64,000 nucleotides of DNA from an uncultured Bacteroidales bacterium (GTDB lineage: Bacteria; Bacteroidota; Bacteroidia; Bacteroidales; UBA932), in assembly GCA_946403855.1 (NCBI GenBank), contig CAMJBH010000011.1, positions 1 through 64,000 on the forward strand, in the 5' to 3' direction. The notes under the pieces are model-generated. The model ran no database searches. It was not told the origin of the DNA and saw only the letters and a list, made by a program, of their open reading frames with translations. The stretch's first letter is position 1. Every line of letters begins with the position of its first letter. Of this stretch, positions 23,199-31,135 are shown in pieces. Position numbers and translations under genes: made by a program.

Positions 23199-24812
23199 AT
23201 GTTGGCCGCTGCATATATCTTCCTCAGCACCCTGCTCCCCGTGGTCTTGTTGGCCCTTCGGGACATACCCGTGGTCAACGGCTGCACGACGGCATCGGGG
23301 GCAGGAGAGAAGATATACATGAAAATACTGCTGCCGGTCGCTTTCCTGGCTGTCCTTATTTTCACTTGCATGCCCAATCCGGGCGGGAACCTCATATTCG
23401 GATATGTCTCGGACTTCCCTTCCGGATCGCTGCTGCTGCCTGTGGGAATAGCCACTCTAGCTTCTGTGGTGCTCACGCTGCGCATCAGCCGCTTCCCGGC
23501 TATTCAGTTCGCCTTCGTCGGTTCCCTTTTCGGCCTCAAGAGCGCTTACGGCAGCGGCCCCGGCTGGACAGAATCGTCGGCATGCATCATTTCCTGGATC
23601 GCGGCGCCGCTGCTTTGCGGTGTCCTGGCGGCAGGCATCTACAAGCTCACCGTCGCCTTGGTCAAAGGCAACAGCACTCATTTTATTATTCTTGAGTCAC
23701 GGCTCCTGAAGTTTTCCACCGTAGCGGCTCTTCTGCTGGTAGTGGCGTATGCCTTCAACAACTCTCTAGTTTTCAATTGTCTGCCCATAGCCGAATACGG
23801 CCCAGGGCTGAGGGCGGCCGCCATGACCGCCGGCGTGGCCATCACTGGAGTCCTGCTTAGCTTCAGAAGGGCGTCCGCCCACCGTTACACCGTCGCAGAC
23901 TCCGACCTGGACGTTGAATCCGAGTCGATACTTCCGGTCCTTCTGTCAATGGCGCTGGTCCTGGCACTGTTCTGCGCAGGATTCCTCCGCCGCATTGGAC
24001 TATGTGCCACCCCCCTTCCCGCCGGCCTGCTGTTCATTGCCGCACTCACCGGCGTCAGCCTTGCCAGAGACCGGGCTCTAGTAGAAGGCGAAAGCATTGC
24101 CAGATGCGCATTCTCCGCAGTTCTGTCCCCGCTGTTGGGCGCCATGTTTTGTTACAGCCTCTGCCGCATCATCGACGGCGACCTCATGAATACGCTGCTC
24201 GTACTGGGACTTGCCGGCATCATTACCGCCGTTGTGCTGTTCCTGCAGTGGCAGAGCCGCAAAAAACTTCAGACTCAATTCATCAGCGCCCGAGAGCAGC
24301 AGGTTTACAATGCCCGCAAATCCCTCTCGGCTCTTGAAGTCAAAGCCGAAATGACTGAAAAGGACCTCATAGGCAAACTCGAATTCAAGCGCAAGGAGCT
24401 GGTGGACTTCGCCGTGGGCGTAAGCGACCAGAAGCGTTTCATGGAAAAGTTTTACGAAGACCTCAAATCGGTAAGATACATGTCCGACGGCAAGGACAAA
24501 GACGCCGGGCTTGACAGGCTGCTTTCCACTCTCCGCGAGAGGATGTACTTCTCAAGGGAAATGAATGACTTTTATGCCCGCACCGAAGTGCTCCACAAAG
24601 ACTTCAACATGCGCCTTTCCGAAGCGTATCCGAACCTCACTGAGAATGAAAAGAAGTTGGCGAACCTTCTCCGCCAGGGCTTTTCCAGCAAATACATAGC
24701 ATCGTTGATGAACATTACGCCCAAGAGCGCAGAAATCAACCGCTACAGGCTCCGGGCAAAGCTCGGACTCAAAAGAAGCGACAACCTAGTCCAATTTATA
24801 AAATCTATTTAA
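23199..24812 (+). CDS. Degenerate PiT-like membrane domain fused to a LuxR-type HTH
   Basis: 537 residues, an unusual fusion. Residues 1-360 hold about ten hydrophobic helices. The order and spacing resemble PiT phosphate transporters, including SWIAAPLLCGVLAAG (residues about 131-145), and DUF47 is encoded next door. But the PiT signatures are eroded: the GANDxAN-like site reads RDIPVVNGCTTASG and the STTHA-like site reads FPAIQFAFVG. Residues about 365-470 are a charged coiled coil (LEFKRKELVDFAVG), and residues 478-537 a LuxR-type HTH: LTENEKKLANLLRQGFSSK, MNITPKSAEINRYRLR, AKLGLK. The coil and HTH are the output module of Bacteroidetes membrane regulators. I infer a membrane phosphate sensor/regulator. 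The PiT assignment is from pattern only; the HTH is clear. Confidence 0.7.
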   Translation: MLAAAYIFLSTLLPVVLLALRDIPVVNGCTTASGAGEKIYMKILLPVAFLAVLIFTCMPNPGGNLIFGYVSDFPSGSLLLPVGIATLASVVLTLRISRFPAIQFAFVGSLFGLKSAYGSGPGWTESSACIISWIAAPLLCGVLAAGIYKLTVALVKGNSTHFIILESRLLKFSTVAALLLVVAYAFNNSLVFNCLPIAEYGPGLRAAAMTAGVAITGVLLSFRRASAHRYTVADSDLDVESESILPVLLSMALVLALFCAGFLRRIGLCATPLPAGLLFIAALTGVSLARDRALVEGESIARCAFSAVLSPLLGAMFCYSLCRIIDGDLMNTLLVLGLAGIITAVVLFLQWQSRKKLQTQFISAREQQVYNARKSLSALEVKAEMTEKDLIGKLEFKRKELVDFAVGVSDQKRFMEKFYEDLKSVRYMSDGKDKDAGLDRLLSTLRERMYFSREMNDFYARTEVLHKDFNMRLSEAYPNLTENEKKLANLLRQGFSSKYIASLMNITPKSAEINRYRLRAKLGLKRSDNLVQFIKSI

Positions 24813-24838
24813 CCCATACTATTACTAACCAATCTATT

Positions 24839-26236
24839 ATGCGTAAAATTCTTTTATCCCTCGCCGTATTGCTGACGGCTATAACCGCAGCACAGGCACA
24901 GAAGGTAGTTAAGTACAACCAGTACGGTGTTGCCGTGGAGTCTGATGTACTTGATGCCGAGTCCCAGGACGGCTTCCTGGTAATTGAATCGCCCAAGTCG
25001 GATTACAAAATCTGGTTCGACAACCGAATTCAGTTCGATGCAGGCGCCTTTTTCGGAGCCCCGGAATATGCCGACCCCATCGGAAACGGAGTGAGCATAC
25101 GCCGCGCCCGTTTCGCCATCAAGGCACAGGTGGACAAAAACTGGTACGGTGAGTTCGACATGGACCTTGCTGACGGTTTGGTAGAGCTCAAAGACGCGAT
25201 CGTCCGCTACACCGGAATCAAGAATCTTGAGCTTCAGGTCGGTAACTTCAAGGAGAATTTCTCCATCCAGCGCAACACATCTTCCCGCTACCTCATGTTC
25301 ATGGAGCGTCCTATGGTTTGCTCCGCACTGGCACCGTCCCGTCACCTCGGATTCAATGCCAAATATGACAATCCCTGGCTCTGGGTCTCCGCAGGCCTCT
25401 TCGCCCAGGAAGGTGCAGGCGCCGAAGAAATCACCAACGTACAGGACAACAACAAGGACTTCGGCCGCGGCATCAGCCTGAAAAACAACACCGGCTATGC
25501 TGCAACAGCCAAGATCGTCCTCAGACCACTCTGCAAGCTCGATAACGCCAGCCTGCACATCGGTGCCGCTTACTCCTATCGCACCACCCTGCTGAGCTCA
25601 GCTACCGGCGAATGGGGCACCTACCGCGCCAGCGCCCGCAACTCCACCAGCATCAACCGCAAGAAGTACCTCGACACCAATAACCTCAAGGGCTATGACC
25701 ACAACAATCTCTGGACTGTCGAACTTGCAGGTCACTGGGGAGGCCTCCGTTATGAGGGTGCCTACATCGGCGACAACGTCCTATTCAAAGACGCAGCAAG
25801 TCCAGCAAGCATAACCACTTCCAATTTCGGCGGCTGGTACGTACAGGCAGGCTACCTGCTCTTCGGCGGCAAGCAGCGCTACGACTCCAAGGGCGCCAAG
25901 TACACCAGGGCCCTCCGCGGCCAGAAATGGGGCGACCTCGAACTCTGCGCCCGCTATGAGTTCTGCGACCTCAACGATTTCGGCAACAAAATTTACGGTG
26001 GCAGCGCAGAGGCCTACACAGTCGGTCTCAACTGGTGGGTCACCAACAACGTGCGCATGCAGCTCAACTACCAGTATAACAACAACGACCGCTATGCAAA
26101 CGGCAAGGACAAACTGAATGTCGGTCTGGATGCAGCCGGCAAGGCAGTCAAGGACTACACCAAGGTCGTAGCTCCCAACGGCAAAGCCGGCGTGGACTAC
26201 AGCATGGTATCTCTCCGTTTCGAGGTTGATTTCTAA
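24839..26236 (+). CDS. Porin of the OprO/OprP phosphate/polyphosphate-selective type
   Basis: 465 residues with a signal peptide (cleavage after AAQAQ). The barrel contains the OprO/P pattern: IWFDNRIQFDAGAFFG, VSIRRARFAIKAQVDKNWYGEFDMD, VGNFKENFS and a C-terminal strand SLRFEVDF ending in Phe. Members of this family (PF07396) include the phosphate and pyrophosphate/polyphosphate porins of Pseudomonas; many Bacteroidetes members have unknown solutes. Position between the PiT-HTH gene and the CYTH genes supports a phosphate or polyphosphate solute here (inference). The ATG follows the previous stop by 26 nt without a recognisable promoter. Confidence 0.85.
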   Translation: MRKILLSLAVLLTAITAAQAQKVVKYNQYGVAVESDVLDAESQDGFLVIESPKSDYKIWFDNRIQFDAGAFFGAPEYADPIGNGVSIRRARFAIKAQVDKNWYGEFDMDLADGLVELKDAIVRYTGIKNLELQVGNFKENFSIQRNTSSRYLMFMERPMVCSALAPSRHLGFNAKYDNPWLWVSAGLFAQEGAGAEEITNVQDNNKDFGRGISLKNNTGYAATAKIVLRPLCKLDNASLHIGAAYSYRTTLLSSATGEWGTYRASARNSTSINRKKYLDTNNLKGYDHNNLWTVELAGHWGGLRYEGAYIGDNVLFKDAASPASITTSNFGGWYVQAGYLLFGGKQRYDSKGAKYTRALRGQKWGDLELCARYEFCDLNDFGNKIYGGSAEAYTVGLNWWVTNNVRMQLNYQYNNNDRYANGKDKLNVGLDAAGKAVKDYTKVVAPNGKAGVDYSMVSLRFEVDF

Positions 26237-26253
26237 TATAAAGGCATATAATT

Positions 26254-27078
26254 ATGAAAAAGATATTGTTTTTAGCAACTGCTGCACTTCTGGCCATCAC
26301 CGGATGCGTGAAGGACGAATTATTCAAAGGTCCCTCAAAGATTGATAAGGTAGTTTTCTCTCCCGAGAGCCCCACTTCCAAGGACGCAGTGAAAGTCACT
26401 GCCACCGTCAGCGGCCTGCAGGCCGTCAAAACCGCCACTCTTTCCTACAATGGCAAAGATGTCGCCATGACCGGTTCCGGAGACTCCTACACAGCCACGA
26501 TCCCCGCTATGGCAGACGGTACCGAAGTAGCTTTCACCGTTAAAATTGTCAACGAAGCAGATTACGAAACCGTATCTGACAAGTTTTCATACAAGGTTGG
26601 CGACCCTGCCGCCGACTGGAGCAAGCTCAAACTGAACGAAGTTTACGGCGCCGGCGCCGATGAAGAGAAATTCTTCGAGCTTTACAACGGCAGCGATTTC
26701 GACATCAAGCTCAACGGCGTCACAATCAACAAAGACGAGGATCTTTGCTGGACCGGCATAGACGGCGAAGTCGTACCTGCCAAGGGTTTCTTTGCCATCG
26801 TTGGCGCTAAGGGCACCACTCCTAGAGGCTTCAGCAGCGGCTTCTCGGCCAAGAAGAGCGTCATTGTCGAACTGTTCGACAACAAGGGTAACAAAATCGA
26901 TACCTTCCAGCGCGGTGAGAAGATGGAAACCGGCGAATGGGGAGCATCCTTAAACAACAACAAGGGTTCTTGGAGCCGCATACCCGACGGCACCGGCAAA
27001 TGGATGATTACAGAAACATTCACCCCCGGAGCAGCCAACTCAACCAATGGAACCGACGATCCCGACGTTAAACAATAA
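26254..27078 (+). CDS. Lipoprotein with lamin-tail domain
   Basis: 274 residues. Lipobox ITGC at about residue 18. Residues about 30-110 look like an Ig-type beta domain (FSPESPTSKDAVKVTATV). Residues 125-260 match the lamin-tail domain: LKLNEVYGAGADEEKFFELYNGS, then FDIKLNGVTINKD and WSRIPDGTGKW. Exported bacterial LTD proteins occur with surface nucleases and phosphatases and may bind substrate. It sits between the porin (17 nt) and the CYTH-like gene (14 nt) and should be an outer-membrane component of the operon's uptake system. Its ligand is not known. Confidence 0.8.
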   Translation: MKKILFLATAALLAITGCVKDELFKGPSKIDKVVFSPESPTSKDAVKVTATVSGLQAVKTATLSYNGKDVAMTGSGDSYTATIPAMADGTEVAFTVKIVNEADYETVSDKFSYKVGDPAADWSKLKLNEVYGAGADEEKFFELYNGSDFDIKLNGVTINKDEDLCWTGIDGEVVPAKGFFAIVGAKGTTPRGFSSGFSAKKSVIVELFDNKGNKIDTFQRGEKMETGEWGASLNNNKGSWSRIPDGTGKWMITETFTPGAANSTNGTDDPDVKQ

Positions 27079-27092
27079 TCATATTTTAAATT

Positions 27093-27731
27093 ATGGCAGA
27101 ACTTAAAATCGGCGAGCAAAGCAAGCCCCGTTTCGAATTCCGCAGCTTCGGTCAGAATTTCTGCGAAGCACACAAACGCATGGCCCGTCTTTCCGTCCCC
27201 GTGCCCGAGAAGGTATGGGAGCGCACCAGCGACGAGATTTACATCATCTCGGCCAAGAACGACATCAACAACACCAAAATCCGCAACGGTAAGATGGACA
27301 TCAAGACCTATGTCCAGACCGTAGAAGGTTTCGAACAGTGGAATCCCCTCATGAAAGGCGAATTCCCCATCTCCCGCGAAGTGCTCGAGAAAGAGGTCTT
27401 CCCTGCTTTCATGGTGGAAATGCCCAAGCTCGACAAAGACACCTACACCTTCGAGGAATTCATAGCCATGGTAAAGGCCAATCCCGATCTGGCGGCTGTG
27501 CGCGTGCACAAGCAGCGTTTCGGATATATGGTCAATGACACCATCTGCGAAGTGGCCAACGTGCTCATCAACGGCGCCAAAGTCGTTACCATCAACTCCG
27601 AATCCACCGAGATTGATGACATCAAGAAGACTGTGGCCGACTGCGGTCTCGAGGGCGTGGAGAACATCAACTACCTCCAGGCCATCAAGCGCGTTATCGG
27701 AATGATAGACAAACCTCTTGCAAACGAATAG
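27093..27731 (+). CDS. CYTH-like protein, probably phosphate-polymer related
   Basis: 212 residues, cytoplasmic. Charged, alternating segments such as TSDEIYIISAKNDINNTKIRNGKMDIKTY, RVHKQRFGYMVNDTICEVANV and VTINSESTEIDDI have the E/K/R pattern of triphosphate-tunnel (CYTH) proteins. In those, strands carry the basic and acidic residues that hold a triphosphate chain and two metals. The canonical N-terminal ExExK motif is not present, so it would be a divergent member. The next gene, three bases downstream, is a standard CYTH triphosphatase, which supports the idea. The assignment is from pattern recognition only and the reaction is not known. Confidence 0.5.
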   Translation: MAELKIGEQSKPRFEFRSFGQNFCEAHKRMARLSVPVPEKVWERTSDEIYIISAKNDINNTKIRNGKMDIKTYVQTVEGFEQWNPLMKGEFPISREVLEKEVFPAFMVEMPKLDKDTYTFEEFIAMVKANPDLAAVRVHKQRFGYMVNDTICEVANVLINGAKVVTINSESTEIDDIKKTVADCGLEGVENINYLQAIKRVIGMIDKPLANE

Positions 27732-27734
27732 ACT

Positions 27735-28211
27735 ATGGCACAGGAAATTGAGAAAAAGTTCTTGGTCAAGGGCGACTTCAAACCCGAGGCCTTCAAAGCT
27801 ACACGCATCACCCAAGGTTACCTCAGCAGCGTTCCCGAGCGCACCGTCCGTATCCGCGTTAAAGGAGACAAGGGATTCATCACCGTCAAAGGCATAGGCA
27901 ACGCCTCCGGAGCGGCCCGTTTCGAATGGGAAAAGGAAATCCCGGTCGAGGACGTAAAGGCCCTGCTGGACCTTGCAGAGCCCGGAGTAATCGACAAGAC
28001 ACGCTACCTGGTCAAGAACACCGACGGCAAGCACACTTGGGAAGTTGACGAGTTCTACGGCGACAACGACGGCCTCACAGTGGCCGAAGTCGAACTTGCC
28101 GACGAGAACGAGCCTTTCGACAAGCCCGCATGGCTTGGCGAAGAGGTAACCGGCGACCCTAAGTACTTCAATTCCATGTTGATGAAGAATCCTTACAAGA
28201 ATTGGAAATAG
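27735..28211 (+). CDS. CYTH domain inorganic triphosphatase
   Basis: 158 residues. The N-terminus has the family signature EIEKKFLV (ExExK). Then follow RITQGYLS, RTVRIRVKGDKGFITVKG, FEWEKEIP, IDKTRYLV and WEVDEFYGDNDGL, the eight tunnel strands with alternating Arg/Lys and Glu that bind triphosphate and metals. The length agrees with short bacterial CYTH enzymes such as the Clostridium and Nitrosomonas triphosphatases, which split tripolyphosphate to pyrophosphate and phosphate. It lies between the CYTH-like gene and the anion transporter with gaps of three and four bases. Its place in this operon suggests use of imported short polyphosphates (inference). Confidence 0.9.
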   Translation: MAQEIEKKFLVKGDFKPEAFKATRITQGYLSSVPERTVRIRVKGDKGFITVKGIGNASGAARFEWEKEIPVEDVKALLDLAEPGVIDKTRYLVKNTDGKHTWEVDEFYGDNDGLTVAEVELADENEPFDKPAWLGEEVTGDPKYFNSMLMKNPYKNWK

Positions 28212-28215
28212 CATT

Positions 28216-29820
28216 ATGAACTCAGAGATCAAGACAAGGGCGGCGTTCGATCCGCTGGACATGAACAACTACAAAGTTGAGAAACTGCCCAAAATGCAGA
28301 AATCGAAATTCGAGATCTGGATGGCCCGCCTCGGCGGTCCGCTGGCCGTCGTCGCCTTTGTCTGGATCTGCTGGTTCTGCCATATAGGATTCATCGACAA
28401 CCTCGACACAAGCACACTGGCCGCCACGGCTCAGAAGCGTCTGGGTGTCCTCGGCCCCGAAGGGTTCATCAGGGCCAATTACGCAATGCTTGCGATTTTC
28501 GTCGCCAGCCTGATACTATGGATGACGGAAGCATTGCCCAATTACCTTACTTCTCTGCTGCTCATTCTGGGCACCGTACTTCTGGGCGTCACCACCCAGA
28601 AAGAAGCCCTGGCGCAGCTCGGCCACCCTGTGATGTGGCTCAACATACTCAGCTTCGTCCTGGCCTCAATGCTGGTAAAGACGCGCTTTGCAAAGCGCCT
28701 GGCGCTGGCCTTCGTCATCAAGTTCGGCAAGAGCGCCAAGGGAGTGCTTTGGAGCTTCCTGCTGATCAACCTTGTGCTGTCGGCGTTCATCTCCGCCACG
28801 ACGGTCAAGGCCACCATAATGCTCCCCATTTTCATGGTCATCTGCGCCATCTACGGAGCTTCCAACGGCCATCGCAACAACTTCGGCCGCAACCTCGTAA
28901 TACAGAACCTTTTCCAGGTAAACATAGGCGCCAACGCCTTCTACACCGGCTCCGGCGCCCATCTGCTTGCGATATCGCTAATAGCCGGATTCCTGGGTTC
29001 GTGCGACTTCGGTTACAAGGAATGGCTTGTGGCCGTGGGCCCCATGAGTATTATCATCCTGGTAGTCGGCTTACTGCTGGGAATGTATGTTTTCTTCCCC
29101 ATGAAGAAGGAAGAGCAGAAGCCTCAGATCGACGGCGGACTCGAACGTCTGAAGGAGGAACTTGCAGGAATGGGAAAGATGAGCAAAGAAGAGTGGAAAG
29201 CTGTCATCATCTTCCTTGTCGTGCTGTTTCTCTGGGTAACCAAAGGCACCTTCCACAACATTGACGAAACCATCGTAGCTCTCATCGGCGCCGTGCTGGC
29301 ACTTCTGCCCGGCATCGGGGTGGTCAAGTGGAACGACGTCGATATCCCATGGCACCTTATGCTCTTCAGCGCAGGTGCCTACGTGCTCGGCAGCGGCCTC
29401 AACGCCACCGACCTTCCAAACACCATGGTCAACGCCGCCTTCGATTCCCTTGGCTTTGGGGCAGGCACACCGTTCTGGGTGCTCTACGTCATCCTGACCT
29501 TCCTCATGATGTATTCGGGCCTTATCTTCCAGAGCAAAACCATCAGGACCATGGTTTTTGTGCCAATAGCACTAGGCGTGGAGGCTCGCTTCGGATTCAT
29601 GCCCATGAGCCTTGCACTGCCGGTTTCTATGCTCATTGAGCACTGCTACGTGCTTCCTTTCAACAGCAAGCCGGCCGCACTGCTTTATAACACCAACATG
29701 TACAGCCAGACAGACGCTTTCAAGTTCGGAATAACCATGATGACCTTCTCGTGGTTCCTGATTCTCCTGTTTGGACAGACGCTCCTAAAGTGGCTGCACA
29801 TCACCCCCGGACTGTTTTAA
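28216..29820 (+). CDS. DASS (SLC13) family anion:sodium symporter
   Basis: 534 residues with 11-12 hydrophobic helices. The layout is that of divalent anion:sodium symporters, the family of dicarboxylate, sulfate and low-affinity phosphate carriers. The two re-entrant substrate/sodium motifs are altered: the first, normally SNT-A, reads FISATTVKATIMLP (residues about 193-206) and the second MYSGLIFQSKTIRTMVFVP (about 432-450). This suggests a changed substrate. As last gene of the operon, four bases after the CYTH triphosphatase, it is the best candidate for the inner-membrane importer of phosphate or the actual anion handled here (inference). A long hairpin follows. Confidence 0.8.
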   Translation: MNSEIKTRAAFDPLDMNNYKVEKLPKMQKSKFEIWMARLGGPLAVVAFVWICWFCHIGFIDNLDTSTLAATAQKRLGVLGPEGFIRANYAMLAIFVASLILWMTEALPNYLTSLLLILGTVLLGVTTQKEALAQLGHPVMWLNILSFVLASMLVKTRFAKRLALAFVIKFGKSAKGVLWSFLLINLVLSAFISATTVKATIMLPIFMVICAIYGASNGHRNNFGRNLVIQNLFQVNIGANAFYTGSGAHLLAISLIAGFLGSCDFGYKEWLVAVGPMSIIILVVGLLLGMYVFFPMKKEEQKPQIDGGLERLKEELAGMGKMSKEEWKAVIIFLVVLFLWVTKGTFHNIDETIVALIGAVLALLPGIGVVKWNDVDIPWHLMLFSAGAYVLGSGLNATDLPNTMVNAAFDSLGFGAGTPFWVLYVILTFLMMYSGLIFQSKTIRTMVFVPIALGVEARFGFMPMSLALPVSMLIEHCYVLPFNSKPAALLYNTNMYSQTDAFKFGITMMTFSWFLILLFGQTLLKWLHITPGLF

Positions 29821-29834
29821 ATAAAAAGGGTTAA

Positions 29835-29902
29835 GGTTTTCTGGTATAGCCCCGGGGCCCATAAAACATGGAAAAAGGGGCCCGGGGCTATACCAGAAAA
29901 CC
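29835..29902. repeat. Shared-loop hairpin 1 (after the DASS gene)
   Basis: Arms of 26 nt (29835-29860, 29877-29902) pair at 25 positions. The loop on the plus strand is ATAAAACATGGAAAAA. It starts 14 nt after the DASS stop, is not followed by a continuous T-run, and ends 13 nt before the mgtC promoter box. Confidence 0.9.
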
Positions 29903-29915
29903 AATAATTATTCTT

Positions 29916-29923
29916 TATATTTG
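29916..29923 (+). promoter_or_regulatory. Minus-7 box of mgtC
   Basis: TATATTTG followed by CATC and the ATG, so the transcript would be leaderless or nearly so. Confidence 0.45.
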
Positions 29924-29927
29924 CATC

Positions 29928-30548
29928 ATGACAATAGAGTGGAATTTTATACTGCGGCTATTCATAGCCGGCCTGCTGGGTGGTTTGATAGGCTTCGAAC
30001 GTGAATTCAGGGCAAAGGAAGCAGGACTTCGCACCCACTTTCTGGTGGCCCTCGGAAGCGCCCTGTTCATGTTAATTTCGCAGTACGCCTTCACCGGACG
30101 TTTCGATGCGGCGCGCGTGGCCGCACAGGTCGTGTCCGGCATCGGTTTCATAGGTGCCGGAGTCATAATCTTCCAGAAAAATGTAGTCCGCGGAGTCACC
30201 ACCGCCGCAGGACTATGGGTGGCAGGCGCAATAGGACTAGCCTGCGGCGCAGGCATGTACGACATTGCGGCCGCAGCCACACTCATGACAATAATATGCC
30301 TGGAAACCATGCATTTGATTACCAGGCACTATGGCGAGAAGAGCCTTACGCTCACCATCTCCCCCGTCACATCGGAATCCCTGTCAGGTATTCTTGAACA
30401 GCTCCGTAAGTCTAATCTTGAAATAGATTCATTCAACTTCTCCGACAATTCGGCATTCATTTACATGCACCTTCGCCAGCGCAACTATCAGGCTGTCATC
30501 AACAAGATACTCGACATCACCAAAGGATTCAAGGTAGAGATTTCCTGA
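29928..30548 (+). CDS. MgtC/SapB family membrane protein
   Basis: 206 residues. Four to five helices with the family signature LLGGLIGFEREFRAKEAGLRTH (residues about 16-37) and VVSGIGFIGAGVIIF, then a cytoplasmic ACT-like C-terminal domain (about residues 140-206). MgtC proteins help cells live at low magnesium and in Salmonella MgtC also limits ATP synthase and affects phosphate uptake. Its position right behind the phosphate-type operon is therefore of interest, although it has its own promoter. I chose ATG 29928, four bases after the minus-7 box. Confidence 0.88.
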   Translation: MTIEWNFILRLFIAGLLGGLIGFEREFRAKEAGLRTHFLVALGSALFMLISQYAFTGRFDAARVAAQVVSGIGFIGAGVIIFQKNVVRGVTTAAGLWVAGAIGLACGAGMYDIAAAATLMTIICLETMHLITRHYGEKSLTLTISPVTSESLSGILEQLRKSNLEIDSFNFSDNSAFIYMHLRQRNYQAVINKILDITKGFKVEIS

Positions 30549-30555
30549 GTCCCAG

Positions 30556-30690
30556 CTAAAAGAACTTCACTATTTCATCTACCGGCTTGTGCGCAGGCTG
30601 GCGAGGTTCTGATGCCCGGTAGCCGAGAGCAATGACAGCTGTGATGCACTCTTCTGCAGGAACGAGAAAGAAGCAGCGGGAAACCAGAAT
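30556..30690 (-). pseudogene. C-terminal scrap of a nitroreductase
   Basis: On the minus strand, in a frame ending with TAG at 30556-30558, the codons read FLVPAEECITAVIALGY, then ASEPRQPAHKPVDEIVKFF. This is the typical end of nitroreductase-family flavoproteins (-AIGYPAE--KP-RK-L-E-V-F). The FMN-binding N-terminal two thirds are missing. It is a decayed gene between mgtC and the nucleoside hydrolase gene. Confidence 0.6.
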
Positions 30691-30717
30691 CCCGTGCCGT
30701 TCCGTAACTCTCCCCAA

Positions 30718-30758
30718 GGCGGGCAAGGTGTCTTTTTTCCCTGGACACCCTGCCCGCC
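30718..30758. repeat. Hairpin with T-rich loop
   Basis: GGCGGGCAAGGTGTC (30718-30732) pairs with GACACCCTGCCCGCC (30744-30758) with one mismatch; the loop is TTTTTTCCCTG. The loop start resembles that of the shared-loop hairpins (TTTTCCCC) but lacks the CATGTTTTAT half, so it may be a shortened member. Confidence 0.6.
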
Positions 30759-30794
30759 AATCATCATTTCATGCACCTGAGAGCCCCATTCCCA

Positions 30795-30941
30795 GGCAAG
30801 GTCCCCGGCATAATTGAGGACCTTGCCCGATTATCCGGAGCGACGGATATGCAATTGCCCCCCCTGGAGAGCAACCCTCAGCAGCTCAAAGAGTTATGGG
30901 TTTTCAAAGTCCGGCTTCCGCCTGCTTTAAAAACCCATAAC
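30795..30941. repeat. Two further hairpins in a non-coding stretch
   Basis: GGCAAGGTCC (30795-30804) pairs perfectly with GGACCTTGCC (30818-30827). GTTATGGGTTTTCAAAG (30893-30909) pairs with CTTTAAAAACCCATAAC (30925-30941) with one mismatch. The whole stretch 30549-31132 has no intact gene: it holds a nitroreductase scrap, these hairpins and a second coding scrap. Confidence 0.6.
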
Positions 30942-30975
30942 ATCAAGTATTTTAAGCATTTATGCTCCAAGGGTT

Positions 30976-31135
30976 TTACTCACTGTAAGTTACGTACTTG
31001 GTAAAGTACTGTCCCCAGTTACTATACCAAAGTGCGCCCATAAGGTTACCGACAGTTCCCGAGGTCGTTACTACCTTGTCAACATCGGCTGAAGATGCAA
31101 TCTCCGCCACAGTACTGCCATTAACGACTATTTTA
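30976..31135 (-). pseudogene. C-terminal coding remnant, family unknown
   Basis: A minus-strand frame ending in TAA at 30976-30978 reads VVNGSTVAEIASSADVDKV, then TSGTVGNLMGALWYSNWGQY and FTKYVTYSE. The codon use and amino-acid pattern look like a real protein end, but there is no start codon before the frame merges into the end of the nucleoside hydrolase-HAD gene in another frame. I do not recognise the family. It may be the tail of a gene lost by deletion. Confidence 0.4.

Noticed and set aside
26682..28268. Open frame of 528 codons on the minus strand across four genes of the phosphate-type operon
   Set aside because: Covers several well supported plus-strand genes; its residues are an antisense image of GC-rich codons.
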